Origin: Nesterenkonia sandarakina
Lineage (GTDB): Bacteria > Actinomycetota > Actinomycetes > Actinomycetales > Micrococcaceae
Length of the DNA stretch: 64,000 nucleotides
Reading direction: 5' to 3'
Assembly: GCF_003003175.1 (NCBI RefSeq)
Contig: NZ_PVTY01000003.1
Location: forward strand, 174,148-238,147
Shown here piece after piece: positions 1 through 7,449 of the stretch. Within the stretch, counting starts at the first letter, position 1. Every line of letters starts with the position of its first letter. The translations under genes and the position numbers were made by a program. The notes under the pieces were generated by a model. The model ran no database searches, was not told where the DNA came from, and was given only the letters and a program-made list of their open reading frames with translations.

Positions 1-1333
1 CGTCGACGTGCTGATAGCCCTCCGCCGCCAGGTCGGAGCAGGCCCAGTGCAGCGGGCCCACCGCACTGCGCTGATGCGCCCCGTAGCGGGAGAGCCCGCC
101 GATGTCGAAGCTCGCGGCGTAGGCGCCGCGGGTCCATTCCTCGGCGCCGAAGTCCGACTCGTAGTAGACCTCCGGTGTCAGCGCCTTCTCGCCCAGGTAG
201 GCGGCGAGCGAGCCGAGGATGGTCTTGCGCCGCTCCGCGGCGGTCAGGCGGAACATGTCATCGGCGACCTCATCCGAGACGAAGCCCACCAGGGTGCCTC
301 GATGGTCCTGGTGGTTGGTGTTGTCGTAGACCTCTTGGACGATCTCGTTGGGACCGAAGCCGGTGCCCGAGAGGCCCGCCTCGCGCCAGAACGGTCGGTC
401 GTAGACCGCGTGGACCTTGATCACCTGGCCCATGGACTGGTGCTGGTGCATCTGGTGCTGGAGTCGGGGCAGCGGCGGCTCGAAGCTGATCCGTGAATAG
501 AGGTTCGGCGGCACCGCGATGATGACCTCGCGGGCACGGACGGTGAGCCGGTCGGAGAACACGGTGGCGCCGCCCTCGCGGTGCCAGGCGATGGTGCGCA
601 CCGGGGTGGAGAGCTGCACCGAGTCTGCGGGCAGTCGGGCCTCCATCGCCTCCGAGACGCTCTGCATCCCGCCGACCACGCGTCGGTCCAGGATGAAGTC
701 CTCGTCCACCAGGTTGCTGAAGGACCCGGCGGAGGTGGCCATCAGGACGGCCTGCAGCGCGGAGAAGGCGTGGTCGGGCTTGGTGAGCATCCCCCCGGCG
801 AGGAAGATCGCAATGTTCTCCCGGGCGGCCTCGTCCTCGGTCTGGCTGCGCAGCCACTCGTTGAACGTCACGGTGTCGAGCTCGCGCGCCCTCGGATGTG
901 CCCAGGGCTCTGCGGGCCCGATGGCGGCGGCCAGCTCGTCGATGATCCCGATGATCCGCCGCATCTCGGCCACGGTCTGCTCCGGTGCGGGAAACATCTC
1001 CCCGGTGAACTCGTGGCGTGCGCCCTCGCGGTCGAGGTAGACGTTGGCACCCTCGCGGTAGCGGGGGAAGGTCTCCATGCCCAGCTCGTCGAGGAGCTCC
1101 AGGAGCGCGCTCTGGTCCGGGGAGACCCACTGTCCGCCGATCTCCAGGAAGGCGCCGTCGATCTCCTGGGACCAGGTGCGCCCACCGACGCGGTCGCGGG
1201 CCTCGAGCACGATGGTGGAATGACCCGCGGCCTGCAGCGTCCGGGCGGCCATCAGACCTGCCGGCCCTGCGCCGATGACGACGACGTCGCATTCGTGCGC
1301 CTCGCTGCTGCCAAGTGACCGTTGAGCGTTCAT
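1..1333 (-). CDS. Flavin monoamine oxidase, probably putrescine oxidase (3' end beyond the window)
   Basis: FAD-dependent amine oxidase that would oxidatively deaminate a primary amine, giving aldehyde, ammonia and H2O2. The open frame starts at ATG 1331-1333 and runs off the left edge without a stop (444 codons seen, close to the usual 450-480). Residues 17-26 form the Rossmann dinucleotide motif (VVVIGAGPAG), followed by EARDRVGGRTW and the substrate-side motif GGQWVSPDQ. The last visible residues (GPLHWACSDLAAEGYQHVDG) are the C-terminal FAD-contact segment, so only a few residues are missing. Amine oxidases of this type with a PatD-like aldehyde dehydrogenase nearby fit putrescine to 4-aminobutanal to GABA. 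The substrate is inferred from that context; the family assignment is secure. Confidence 0.88.
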   Translation of the reverse strand, partial: MNAQRSLGSSEAHECDVVVIGAGPAGLMAARTLQAAGHSTIVLEARDRVGGRTWSQEIDGAFLEIGGQWVSPDQSALLELLDELGMETFPRYREGANVYLDREGARHEFTGEMFPAPEQTVAEMRRIIGIIDELAAAIGPAEPWAHPRARELDTVTFNEWLRSQTEDEAARENIAIFLAGGMLTKPDHAFSALQAVLMATSAGSFSNLVDEDFILDRRVVGGMQSVSEAMEARLPADSVQLSTPVRTIAWHREGGATVFSDRLTVRAREVIIAVPPNLYSRISFEPPLPRLQHQMHQHQSMGQVIKVHAVYDRPFWREAGLSGTGFGPNEIVQEVYDNTNHQDHRGTLVGFVSDEVADDMFRLTAAERRKTILGSLAAYLGEKALTPEVYYESDFGAEEWTRGAYAASFDIGGLSRYGAHQRSAVGPLHWACSDLAAEGYQHVD

Positions 1334-1353
1334 GCTGTTCCTCTTCAGATATA

Positions 1354-1396
1354 AATTAACTATATTCATTAACGGGCAGTCCAGGACGGTTGTCAA
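1354..1396 (-). promoter_or_regulatory. Amine oxidase promoter with operator-like site
   Basis: Reading the minus strand, a -35 TTGACA (1391-1396) is followed after 17 nt by a -10 GTTAAT (1368-1373). A 17-bp site on the plus strand, AATTA-N7-TCATT (1354-1370), overlaps the -10 and start region. The same pattern, AATGA-N7-TCATT, overlaps the -10 of the aldehyde dehydrogenase promoter at 3647-3663. The position suggests repression, plausibly by the adjacent TetR protein; the binding protein is inferred. Confidence 0.6.
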
Positions 1397-1528
1397 GACC
1401 TGCTGGAGATTTTCACGGGGCTGAATCCGGGCCCATAGACTGGATCTTCGCGGCCCACGGCCGGTGACGGGACAGATCGCCGGTGTCGAGGCTGCCGCAG
1501 GCGCGAGACGAGCAGAGGGAAGTGCACT

Positions 1529-2212
1529 ATGACTGCGGAGACGACGCGATCGAGAGGGCGCGGGAGACCCACCTCCCCGGTGCTCTCCCGCGAGGCGATC
1601 GCGGCCAAGGCCATGACCCTGGTGGCCGAACGCGGGTATGACCATCTGACCATGGCCGGTCTGGCGCGCAAGCTCGGCGTCTCGGCGTCAGCGCTGTACA
1701 ACCACGTCTCCTCCAAACACGACGTCCTGGTGCTGATCCAGGACCGGTTGAACGCGGAGATCGACTGCAGCGCCTTCGGTCGACTTCCCTGGGCGGAGGC
1801 CCTGAGCGCATGGGCACGTTCCTATCGCGAGTGCTACGTGGAGCACACCGAGCTGATTCCGCTGATCGCGGTGCTTCCGATCGCCGATGCCCCGAAGTCT
1901 CTTGAGATGTACGAGCGGGTCTTCATCGCGCTGCACTCCGCTGGAATAGGAGACCGCGACGCGGTCGACATCATCGCCGGGATCGAGGCGCTGGTCTTCG
2001 GGGCCGCCTTCGACGCCTCGGCCCCCGCGGACATCTTCGATCCGGGCAGCCTGGGAGACATCGCGCCGACCTTCGCCCGGGCCGCCGCGCTGCGCGCCGC
2101 CGATGCCCGCGCGTCGGCGGACCGTGCCTTCGAGATGGCCCTCGAGGTCCTGATCGACGGGCTGCTCCGTCGGGTCGAGACAGGCGAGACGTTCAGTCCA
2201 CGGCATGCATGA
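1529..2212 (+). CDS. TetR/AcrR-family transcriptional regulator
   Basis: DNA-binding repressor of 227 aa. An N-terminal helix-turn-helix lies at about residues 20-65 (EAIAAKAMTLVAERGYDHLTMAGLARKLGVSASALYNHVSSK), followed by a helical ligand-binding domain. The ATG at 1529 follows a purine-rich site (AGAGGGA). It is divergent from the amine oxidase and converges, with a 20-bp overlap, on the aldehyde dehydrogenase. It therefore sits between two genes that share an operator-like sequence and is the obvious candidate regulator of a putrescine/polyamine catabolic regulon. The inducer is unknown. Confidence 0.9.
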   Translation: MTAETTRSRGRGRPTSPVLSREAIAAKAMTLVAERGYDHLTMAGLARKLGVSASALYNHVSSKHDVLVLIQDRLNAEIDCSAFGRLPWAEALSAWARSYRECYVEHTELIPLIAVLPIADAPKSLEMYERVFIALHSAGIGDRDAVDIIAGIEALVFGAAFDASAPADIFDPGSLGDIAPTFARAAALRAADARASADRAFEMALEVLIDGLLRRVETGETFSPRHA

Positions 2213-3623
2213 CGTGCTTGACCCGCGTGTATTCCTCGACTGAGTAGAGCGAGAGGTCCTTGCCGTAGCCGGAGGACTTGAAGCCGCCGTGCGGCATCTC
2301 GGCGACCAGCAGCAGGTGTGTGTTGACCCAGACACAGCCGAAGTCGAGATCGCGGCTCACCCGCATCGCCTGTCCCTGATTCGTCGTCCAGACGCTGGAG
2401 GCCAGCGCGTAGTCGACCCCGTTGGCCAACGTGATCGCCTCCTCCTCGGTGGAGAAGGGCTGCACCGTGAGCACCGGCGCGAAGGTCTCCTCCTGGACCA
2501 GCTGATCGTCCTGGCGGACCCCGGTGATGATGGTGGGCTGCACGAAGAACCCCTTGGCGTCCTCGGCAGGCACGCCGCCGGTGACCACGGTGGTGTGATC
2601 GGGGATGCGCTGCAGCTTGGTGCGCACGGTCTCGAAGTGGCGCGCGTTGTTCAACGGTCCGTAGTCGTTCTTCGCGTCGTCGGGATCACCGGTGGTCAGC
2701 TTCGCGGCCTGGGTGGCCAGCAGCTCGACGAACTCGTCATGCACGCTGTCTTGAACCAGCACGCGGGTCACTGCGGTGCAGTCCTGGCCGGCGTTGAACG
2801 TGCCGAAGGTCAGGATCAGCTCAGCGGCCTTGTGCAGGTCCGCGTCGGCGAAGACTACGGCAGGGGCCTTCCCGCCGAGCTCCAGATGGGTGCGCTTGAC
2901 CGACTTCGCGGCAGAGGCTGCGACCGCCTGGCCTGCCCGCACCGAACCGGTGATGGCCACCATGGCCGGGGTGTCATGGTCGGTGAGCAGCGCTCCGGTG
3001 CTGCTGTCGCCGAGCACCACGTTGAACACGCCGGCGGGCAGCACCTCCCCGGCCAGGCGAGCCAGGACCAGGGTGGACTCTGGCGTGGTCTCCGAGGGCT
3101 TGAGCACGATGGTGTTGCCGGCCGCCAGAGCGGGCCCGATCTTCCACAGGGCCATCATCAGCGGGAAGTTCCACGGGGTGATCTGCGCGACGACGCCGAC
3201 CGGCTCCCGCCGCACATAGGAGGTGTGACCTTCCAGGTACTCCGCCGCCCCACGGCCCTCGAGGAGCCGGGCGGCCCCGGCGAAGAAGCGCAGCTGGTCA
3301 GCGCCGGCGGCGACCTCCTCCGCGGCGATGATCCGCCGCGGCTGCCCTGTGTTGCGATGCTGAGCCTCGACGAGCTCGTCCGAGTGCTGCTCCAGCTTGT
3401 CGGCCAGTGCCAGCAGGCAGCGTTGACGTTCGGAGGGTGTCACCGACTTCCAGGAGCTGAAGGCGATCCGGGCCGCGGCGAACGCGGCATCGACATCTGC
3501 TGCGTCGGAGACGGGGGAGAGTGCCACGCGCTCGCCGGTGACCGGGCTGGTCAGCTCGAAGTCCCCCGCTCCGCTGGCCGCGACGAACGCTCCGTTGATG
3601 TAGTTCTGCAGCCGCGTGCTCAC
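2193..3623 (-). CDS. Aldehyde dehydrogenase, gamma-aminobutyraldehyde (PatD-like) type
   Basis: NAD(P)-dependent aldehyde dehydrogenase of 476 aa, the usual length. Visible motifs are ITPWNFPLMMALWKIGPALAAG, the catalytic Glu in LELGGKAP, the catalytic Cys in GQDCTAV, and a C-terminus (MPHGGFKSSGYGKDLSLYSVEEYTRVKHVM) much like E. coli YdcW/PatD, which oxidises 4-aminobutanal to GABA. The GTG start at 3623 is preferred over an upstream ATG because GGAGGAG lies 7 nt before it and the promoter would otherwise fall inside the gene. It would take the aldehyde produced by the nearby amine oxidase. Substrate specificity is inferred; the family is certain. Confidence 0.93.
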   Translation of the reverse strand: MSTRLQNYINGAFVAASGAGDFELTSPVTGERVALSPVSDAADVDAAFAAARIAFSSWKSVTPSERQRCLLALADKLEQHSDELVEAQHRNTGQPRRIIAAEEVAAGADQLRFFAGAARLLEGRGAAEYLEGHTSYVRREPVGVVAQITPWNFPLMMALWKIGPALAAGNTIVLKPSETTPESTLVLARLAGEVLPAGVFNVVLGDSSTGALLTDHDTPAMVAITGSVRAGQAVAASAAKSVKRTHLELGGKAPAVVFADADLHKAAELILTFGTFNAGQDCTAVTRVLVQDSVHDEFVELLATQAAKLTTGDPDDAKNDYGPLNNARHFETVRTKLQRIPDHTTVVTGGVPAEDAKGFFVQPTIITGVRQDDQLVQEETFAPVLTVQPFSTEEEAITLANGVDYALASSVWTTNQGQAMRVSRDLDFGCVWVNTHLLLVAEMPHGGFKSSGYGKDLSLYSVEEYTRVKHVMHAVD

Positions 3624-3646
3624 AGAGATCTCCTCCACGCTCAGAT

Positions 3647-3689
3647 AATGATTAAGGTTCATTTTACGATGGGTAGATGTGCTGCGCAA
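3647..3689 (-). promoter_or_regulatory. Aldehyde dehydrogenase promoter with operator-like inverted repeat
   Basis: On the minus strand, -35 TTGCGC (3684-3689), a 17-nt spacer and -10 TAAAAT (3661-3666). The inverted repeat AATGA-N7-TCATT (3647-3663) overlaps the downstream half of the -10, where a bound repressor would block initiation. It matches the site in the amine oxidase promoter at 1354-1370. Confidence 0.62.
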
Positions 3690-3753
3690 CACTGTTGGAG
3701 AATCTGTGGTGGGTGGAGTGCTGGGCTGGATCTGCTGAGAAGAGGAGTCTCAG

Positions 3754-4254
3754 ATGCGCAAGGTGATGGACGGGCGGCGGACACATCAGCATGAGGGCGA
3801 GCTGGTGGTCTTCGTCATCGGTATGACGATCAACCGGCCCACGCGAATACGCGCCTGGTTTCCGGTGTTCGCCGCCATGCCGAAGATGCTCGAAGAGCTC
3901 AAGGCGGACCCAGACTCAGGGCTGCTCAGCTACCGGTTGGTCTTCGGGCGTGGGGGGCCGCTCTGCGTCCAGTACTGGTCCTCTGCGGAAAAGCTGTATG
4001 ACTACGCGTCAGACCGCGAGGGCCTGCACCGACCCGCGTGGGCGGCGTTCAACCGCCAGGCGAAGAAGGTCCCCGGTGCCGTGGGGATCTGGCATGAGAC
4101 CTTCGTCGTGGCGCAGGCGGAGTCGGTCTACGTGGACACTCCGATCGCGGGACTTGCCGACGCGACCGAGTCTGTCGAGGTAGGTCCCGGGCGAGACGGC
4201 GCCCGCGACCGGCTCAAGCGGGTTCGTCCTGCTGGAGCCGCTGCCCACGAGTAG
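3754..4254 (+). CDS. DUF4188 (monooxygenase-like) family protein
   Basis: A 166-aa protein resembling the DUF4188 family, distantly related to phenylacetaldoxime dehydratase and ABM-type monooxygenase folds. Family-like segments are VVFVIGMTINRPTRIRAWFPVFAAMPKML (about residues 19-47), the YRLVFGRGGPLCVQYW strand pair, and VGIWHETFVV. The ATG at 3754 follows GAGGAG by 6 nt. It is divergent from the aldehyde dehydrogenase. No reaction can be assigned; DUF4188 proteins are generally uncharacterised. The last 30 residues are charged and probably disordered. Confidence 0.75.
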   Translation: MRKVMDGRRTHQHEGELVVFVIGMTINRPTRIRAWFPVFAAMPKMLEELKADPDSGLLSYRLVFGRGGPLCVQYWSSAEKLYDYASDREGLHRPAWAAFNRQAKKVPGAVGIWHETFVVAQAESVYVDTPIAGLADATESVEVGPGRDGARDRLKRVRPAGAAAHE

Positions 4255-4420
4255 CCGCAGGGGAGCGGCCGCACACAGTGCGGCTGACTCCGGCCTCCTC
4301 TGCATCCATTGTGCAATTCGACCGCACTCGCCGCGGTTGTGGGCGAGAAGACCTGCACAGATTGCACTCTCGATGCGGGTTGGCGCAATGGCGGGCTCGC
4401 GAGAGGGCAGGGTCGTTCCT

Positions 4421-4478
4421 CCTGGCTGGTTGCGTTATCCGGTCCGAACGTATCGACCGGATATCGCAACCAGCCAGG
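4421..4478. terminator. Long hairpin between convergent genes
   Basis: Two 24-nt arms (4421-4444 and 4455-4478) are complementary except for one position, around a 10-nt loop. The hairpin lies between the DUF4188 gene and the convergent RDD gene. A bidirectional transcription barrier is the simplest reading, but no T-tract follows on either strand. The near-perfect stem could equally be a palindromic repeat. The rest of the 248-nt gap (4255-4502) holds no gene that I can support. Confidence 0.55.
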
Positions 4479-4502
4479 GGGAGTGGGGGACCGGGGGTCG
4501 GC

Positions 4503-5315
4503 TCAGCTGTAGGGCAGCTGGTGCAGCCGCTGGCCGAGCCGGTGCTGCCGCTCCGCCTGGATGCGCAGCCGCCGGTATTCGCGATTGCGCCGCTCGGCCA
4601 TGACCGCGACCAGGAATTCGGTGGCCGAGGAGGGCGGGGCCGGGGGCGCGACATGGCCGGCGACCTCGTTGGCGAGCCGGTTGGCGGTGTGCTCCAGGGC
4701 CTGGGTGTTGTGTCCGCGGGGCGAGTCCTGGATCGTGCGCAGGAACCGTGAGGCGCGGGCGGCGACGGTGTCCGGGATCCGGCCCAGGTCTGCGATCTGG
4801 GTCCAGGAGGTCAGCTGCGCGGGCACCGGCAGCATCATCGGCTTCACGGCGGGCTGGCGGACCCGGATCACGTAGGTGCCGGCGACCATGTCGCCCAGGC
4901 GCTTGGTGCGCCGGCTGAACATCCCGGCGAAGAGCGGAATGATGCCGAAGCTGAGATAGATCTCCCCGAAGCCGACCAGCGCGCGGATCCCGGCATGGCG
5001 CAGCCGGATCGCGCCGCCGTCGTCGCGCACCACCCGCGTGCCGAAGATCAGCCGCCCCACGGAGCGGCCCCGGGTCAGGGTCTCCACCGTCATCGGCAGG
5101 ATCACCAGGCACAGCACCGCCCCGCCGAGCATGACCGCGGCCTCCAGCGCCGGATCGACGACGCCGGCGCCTGCGGCCATGCCGGAGAGGATCAGGAACG
5201 CCACCAGCGCGGCCCAGTAGATGATCAGATCCACGATCAGCGAGGCGGCACGGGTGATCAGCGAGGCGGCGGGGAGCTCCAGCTCGACGCCTTCACCGGT
5301 GATCACGTTGCGCAT
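4503..5315 (-). CDS. RDD family membrane protein
   Basis: A 270-aa integral membrane protein. The RDD domain covers about residues 15-155 with predicted membrane helices near residues 22-52, 62-85 and 118-135. The Arg/Asp-bearing stretches TRAASLIVDLIIYW and RRTKRLGDMVAGTYVIR are visible. The C-terminal 100 residues are cytoplasmic-looking and charged. RDD proteins are often encoded beside SpoIIM-family genes in actinobacteria. Here the SpoIIM gene is divergent and about 1 kb away, with an enzyme gene inserted between them. Function unknown, possibly transport or envelope related. Confidence 0.88.
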   Translation of the reverse strand: MRNVITGEGVELELPAASLITRAASLIVDLIIYWAALVAFLILSGMAAGAGVVDPALEAAVMLGGAVLCLVILPMTVETLTRGRSVGRLIFGTRVVRDDGGAIRLRHAGIRALVGFGEIYLSFGIIPLFAGMFSRRTKRLGDMVAGTYVIRVRQPAVKPMMLPVPAQLTSWTQIADLGRIPDTVAARASRFLRTIQDSPRGHNTQALEHTANRLANEVAGHVAPPAPPSSATEFLVAVMAERRNREYRRLRIQAERQHRLGQRLHQLPYS

Positions 5316-5321
5316 GGGCCA

Positions 5322-5327
5322 AGCCTA
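5322..5327 (-). promoter_or_regulatory. -10 box of leaderless RDD transcript
   Basis: TAGGCT on the minus strand ends 6 nt before the ATG of the RDD gene, so the start codon would coincide with the transcription start. Confidence 0.5.
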
Positions 5328-5427
5328 GCGTCAGGAGGGCCAGCGTGGCCGGCGCCACGAGCGGCGAGGCCCGGGCGGAGCAGCACCAGACCCGGGCGGA
5401 GCGGTGCTGGTCCCTGGAGGGGCAGGG

Positions 5428-6201
5428 CTAGCCCCGGGGAGCCCAGGGCTGCAGGATCGTGGTCATGGCCTCGGTGAGGCTGCGCTGCAGCAGCGGGCCG
5501 AAGGACACCCGCTTCACACCCAGCGCGGTGAGCTCCTCGATGCTCAGTCCCTCGGGGACGGCGCCGTTGATCGGGTGGGCGGTCACATTCAGCGGGGTCT
5601 TCACGGCGGCGAGGATCTGCTCGAGGTAGTCCCGGGAGGGGACCTGCACCGGGTAGAGCGAATCGGCGCCGGCCTGCTCGAGCAGGCGCAGCCGGTGCAG
5701 CGCGTCCTTCAGCTGGTCCTCCGGGGCTGCGTCGGTGGTGAAGGCGTCGGTGCGGCCGTTGATCACCAGATGTGTGCCGGTGGCATCGGCGGCGGCACGG
5801 ATCGCCGCGATGTAGGCGGCATGTTCTTCGGGGGAGCGCATCTCGTCCATCGAGTGCAAGGTGTCCTCGATGTTGATCCCGACCGCGCCGGCCTCCAGGG
5901 TGCGGTGGACCAGCTCCTCGGCAGGAGTGTCGTATCCGGATTCCAGGTCGACCGAGACGGGGATGTCGACGACGTCGGTGATCCGGCGCGCCACACCCAG
6001 CACGTCGGCCAGATCCATGGCCTCGCCGTCGGCCTCACCCAGGGAGTCAGCCACCGGGTGGCTGCCGATGGTGAGGGCGGAGAAGCCGAGCGATGCGCAG
6101 GCTTCGGCCGACCACGCGTCCCAGACGGTGGGCAGGATGACCGGGGTGGCCTGGTGGTGGAGCTCGAGAAGGCGTTTTGCGTGCTGTTCGGTGGAAGTCA
6201 T
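5428..6201 (-). CDS. Isocitrate lyase/PEP mutase superfamily protein
   Basis: A TIM-barrel enzyme of 257 aa in the PEP mutase/2-methylisocitrate lyase superfamily, which makes or breaks C-C or C-P bonds next to a carboxylate. Family signatures: LPTVWDAWSAEACASLGFSALTIGS near the N-terminus, the metal-site segment VSVDLESGYD, VGINIEDT and VINGRTDAF. The superfamily loop motif K-K-C-G-H is not evident, so the exact reaction cannot be called. I chose the ATG at 6201 over upstream in-frame starts because homology begins there. It is divergent from the SpoIIM gene and may be a late insertion between RDD and SpoIIM. Confidence 0.85.
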   Translation of the reverse strand: MTSTEQHAKRLLELHHQATPVILPTVWDAWSAEACASLGFSALTIGSHPVADSLGEADGEAMDLADVLGVARRITDVVDIPVSVDLESGYDTPAEELVHRTLEAGAVGINIEDTLHSMDEMRSPEEHAAYIAAIRAAADATGTHLVINGRTDAFTTDAAPEDQLKDALHRLRLLEQAGADSLYPVQVPSRDYLEQILAAVKTPLNVTAHPINGAVPEGLSIEELTALGVKRVSFGPLLQRSLTEAMTTILQPWAPRG

Positions 6202-6277
6202 CTTCGCATCGTGGCACATGCGAGACCGTGAGGGAAGACGGTCCCGCAGGTGCCGTGATATCGCGCTGAGGACGCGA

Positions 6278-6283
6278 TAGTGT
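6278..6283 (+). promoter_or_regulatory. -10 box of leaderless spoIIM transcript
   Basis: TAGTGT ends 6 nt upstream of the GTG start at 6290, matching the TANNNT-N6-start layout repeated across this window. Confidence 0.45.
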
Positions 6284-6289
6284 CGTGGC

Positions 6290-7279
6290 GTGGATATCGA
6301 CGCGTTCATCGCCGTGCATCAGCATGAGTGGGACCGACTCTCGACGCTGGCCTCGCGCCGTCGGCTCTCGGCCGGCGAGGCCGATGAGATGCTGCGCCTC
6401 TACGAGCGGACCTCTACCCACCTGTCCATGATCCGCGCCGCCGAGCCGGACTCCCCGGTGGTGGCATCACTCTCCGCGCCGCTGGGTCGGGCGCGCGCGC
6501 ATCTGACCGGGGCCGGGGAGAACGTCTTCGTCTCCAGTGCCTACTTCTTCACCCAGACCCTGCCGGTGGCGTTCTACCGGATCCGCTGGCTCACCGTGAT
6601 CCTGGGGGCGGCGTTCATCGCGGTGACCATCGCCTTTGCGCTCTGGACCATCCACCATCCACAGATCGATCTGCTGATGCCCGAGGAGGCGCGGCAGAGC
6701 TACGCCGGGACCGAGTTCGTCAACTACTACTCGGAGCATCCGAACTCCAGCTTCGCGGCCCAGGTGTGGACCAACAACGCGTGGATCGCCGCGCAGGAGG
6801 TCGCCTTCGGGGTGACCGGGGTCTTCGTGCCCTTCGTGCTCTTCGTCAACGCCCAGGGCCTCGGCATGGCGGCCGGGGTCATGGCCGAACAGGGCGAGGC
6901 CTCCACCTTCTGGCTCTACATCCTGCCCCACGGGCTGATGGAGATCACCGCGATCTTCATCGCCGGAGCCGCCGGGCTGCGGATCTTCTGGGCCTGGGTC
7001 GCGCCGGGGCAGATGCGCCGCTCCGCCGCGCTGGCCGCCGAGGGACGCAAGCTCATCACGGTGGCCTTCGGGCTGGTGCTGGTGCTGCTGATCTCCGGGG
7101 TGGTGGAAGGCTTCGTGACGCCCTCGGATCTGCCGCACTGGCTGCGCATCGGCATCGGCGCCGCAGTGCTCGCCGGGTACTGGGTCTACACCCTGGTGCT
7201 GGGCGGTCGGGCGCACCGCGCCGGAGTCACCGGGGACCTCGGAAAGTACGACGCCGGCATGGTCGAGCTCACGGCCTGA
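6290..7279 (+). CDS. Stage II sporulation protein M (SpoIIM/DUF95) family membrane protein
   Basis: A 329-aa polytopic membrane protein. About 95 N-terminal cytoplasmic residues (FIAVHQHEWDRLSTLASRRRLS) precede about six predicted helices, beginning at RWLTVILGAAFIAVTIAFAL. The family core follows: NNAWIAAQEVAFGVTGVFVPFVLFVNAQGLGM and LPHGLMEITAIFIAGAAGLRI. Despite the family name, non-sporulating actinobacteria usually carry it next to RDD proteins. The GTG start fits a leaderless -10. It is probably part of an envelope or export module; its role is not established. Confidence 0.9.
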   Translation: MDIDAFIAVHQHEWDRLSTLASRRRLSAGEADEMLRLYERTSTHLSMIRAAEPDSPVVASLSAPLGRARAHLTGAGENVFVSSAYFFTQTLPVAFYRIRWLTVILGAAFIAVTIAFALWTIHHPQIDLLMPEEARQSYAGTEFVNYYSEHPNSSFAAQVWTNNAWIAAQEVAFGVTGVFVPFVLFVNAQGLGMAAGVMAEQGEASTFWLYILPHGLMEITAIFIAGAAGLRIFWAWVAPGQMRRSAALAAEGRKLITVAFGLVLVLLISGVVEGFVTPSDLPHWLRIGIGAAVLAGYWVYTLVLGGRAHRAGVTGDLGKYDAGMVELTA

Positions 7280-7449
7280 GCCGGTCCGACACAGGGTGGG
7301 TGCTCGACCCCTTGCCGTGGGCTGCCGAGGGCAGACTACTGAGTTCTCTACTTATTCCCAGAGGACACCGGCCGCATCACACTGGTAAGCGATGGCAACT
7401 CGGACACGATCGTGTGATTCGAGTTCCGTTGCAGAGAAAGACACCAGTA

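Noticed and set aside
270..1292. Minus-strand frame of 340 codons in the amine oxidase region
   Set aside because: Arg-rich shadow in another frame; the real amine oxidase frame starts at 1333 and stays open to the window edge.
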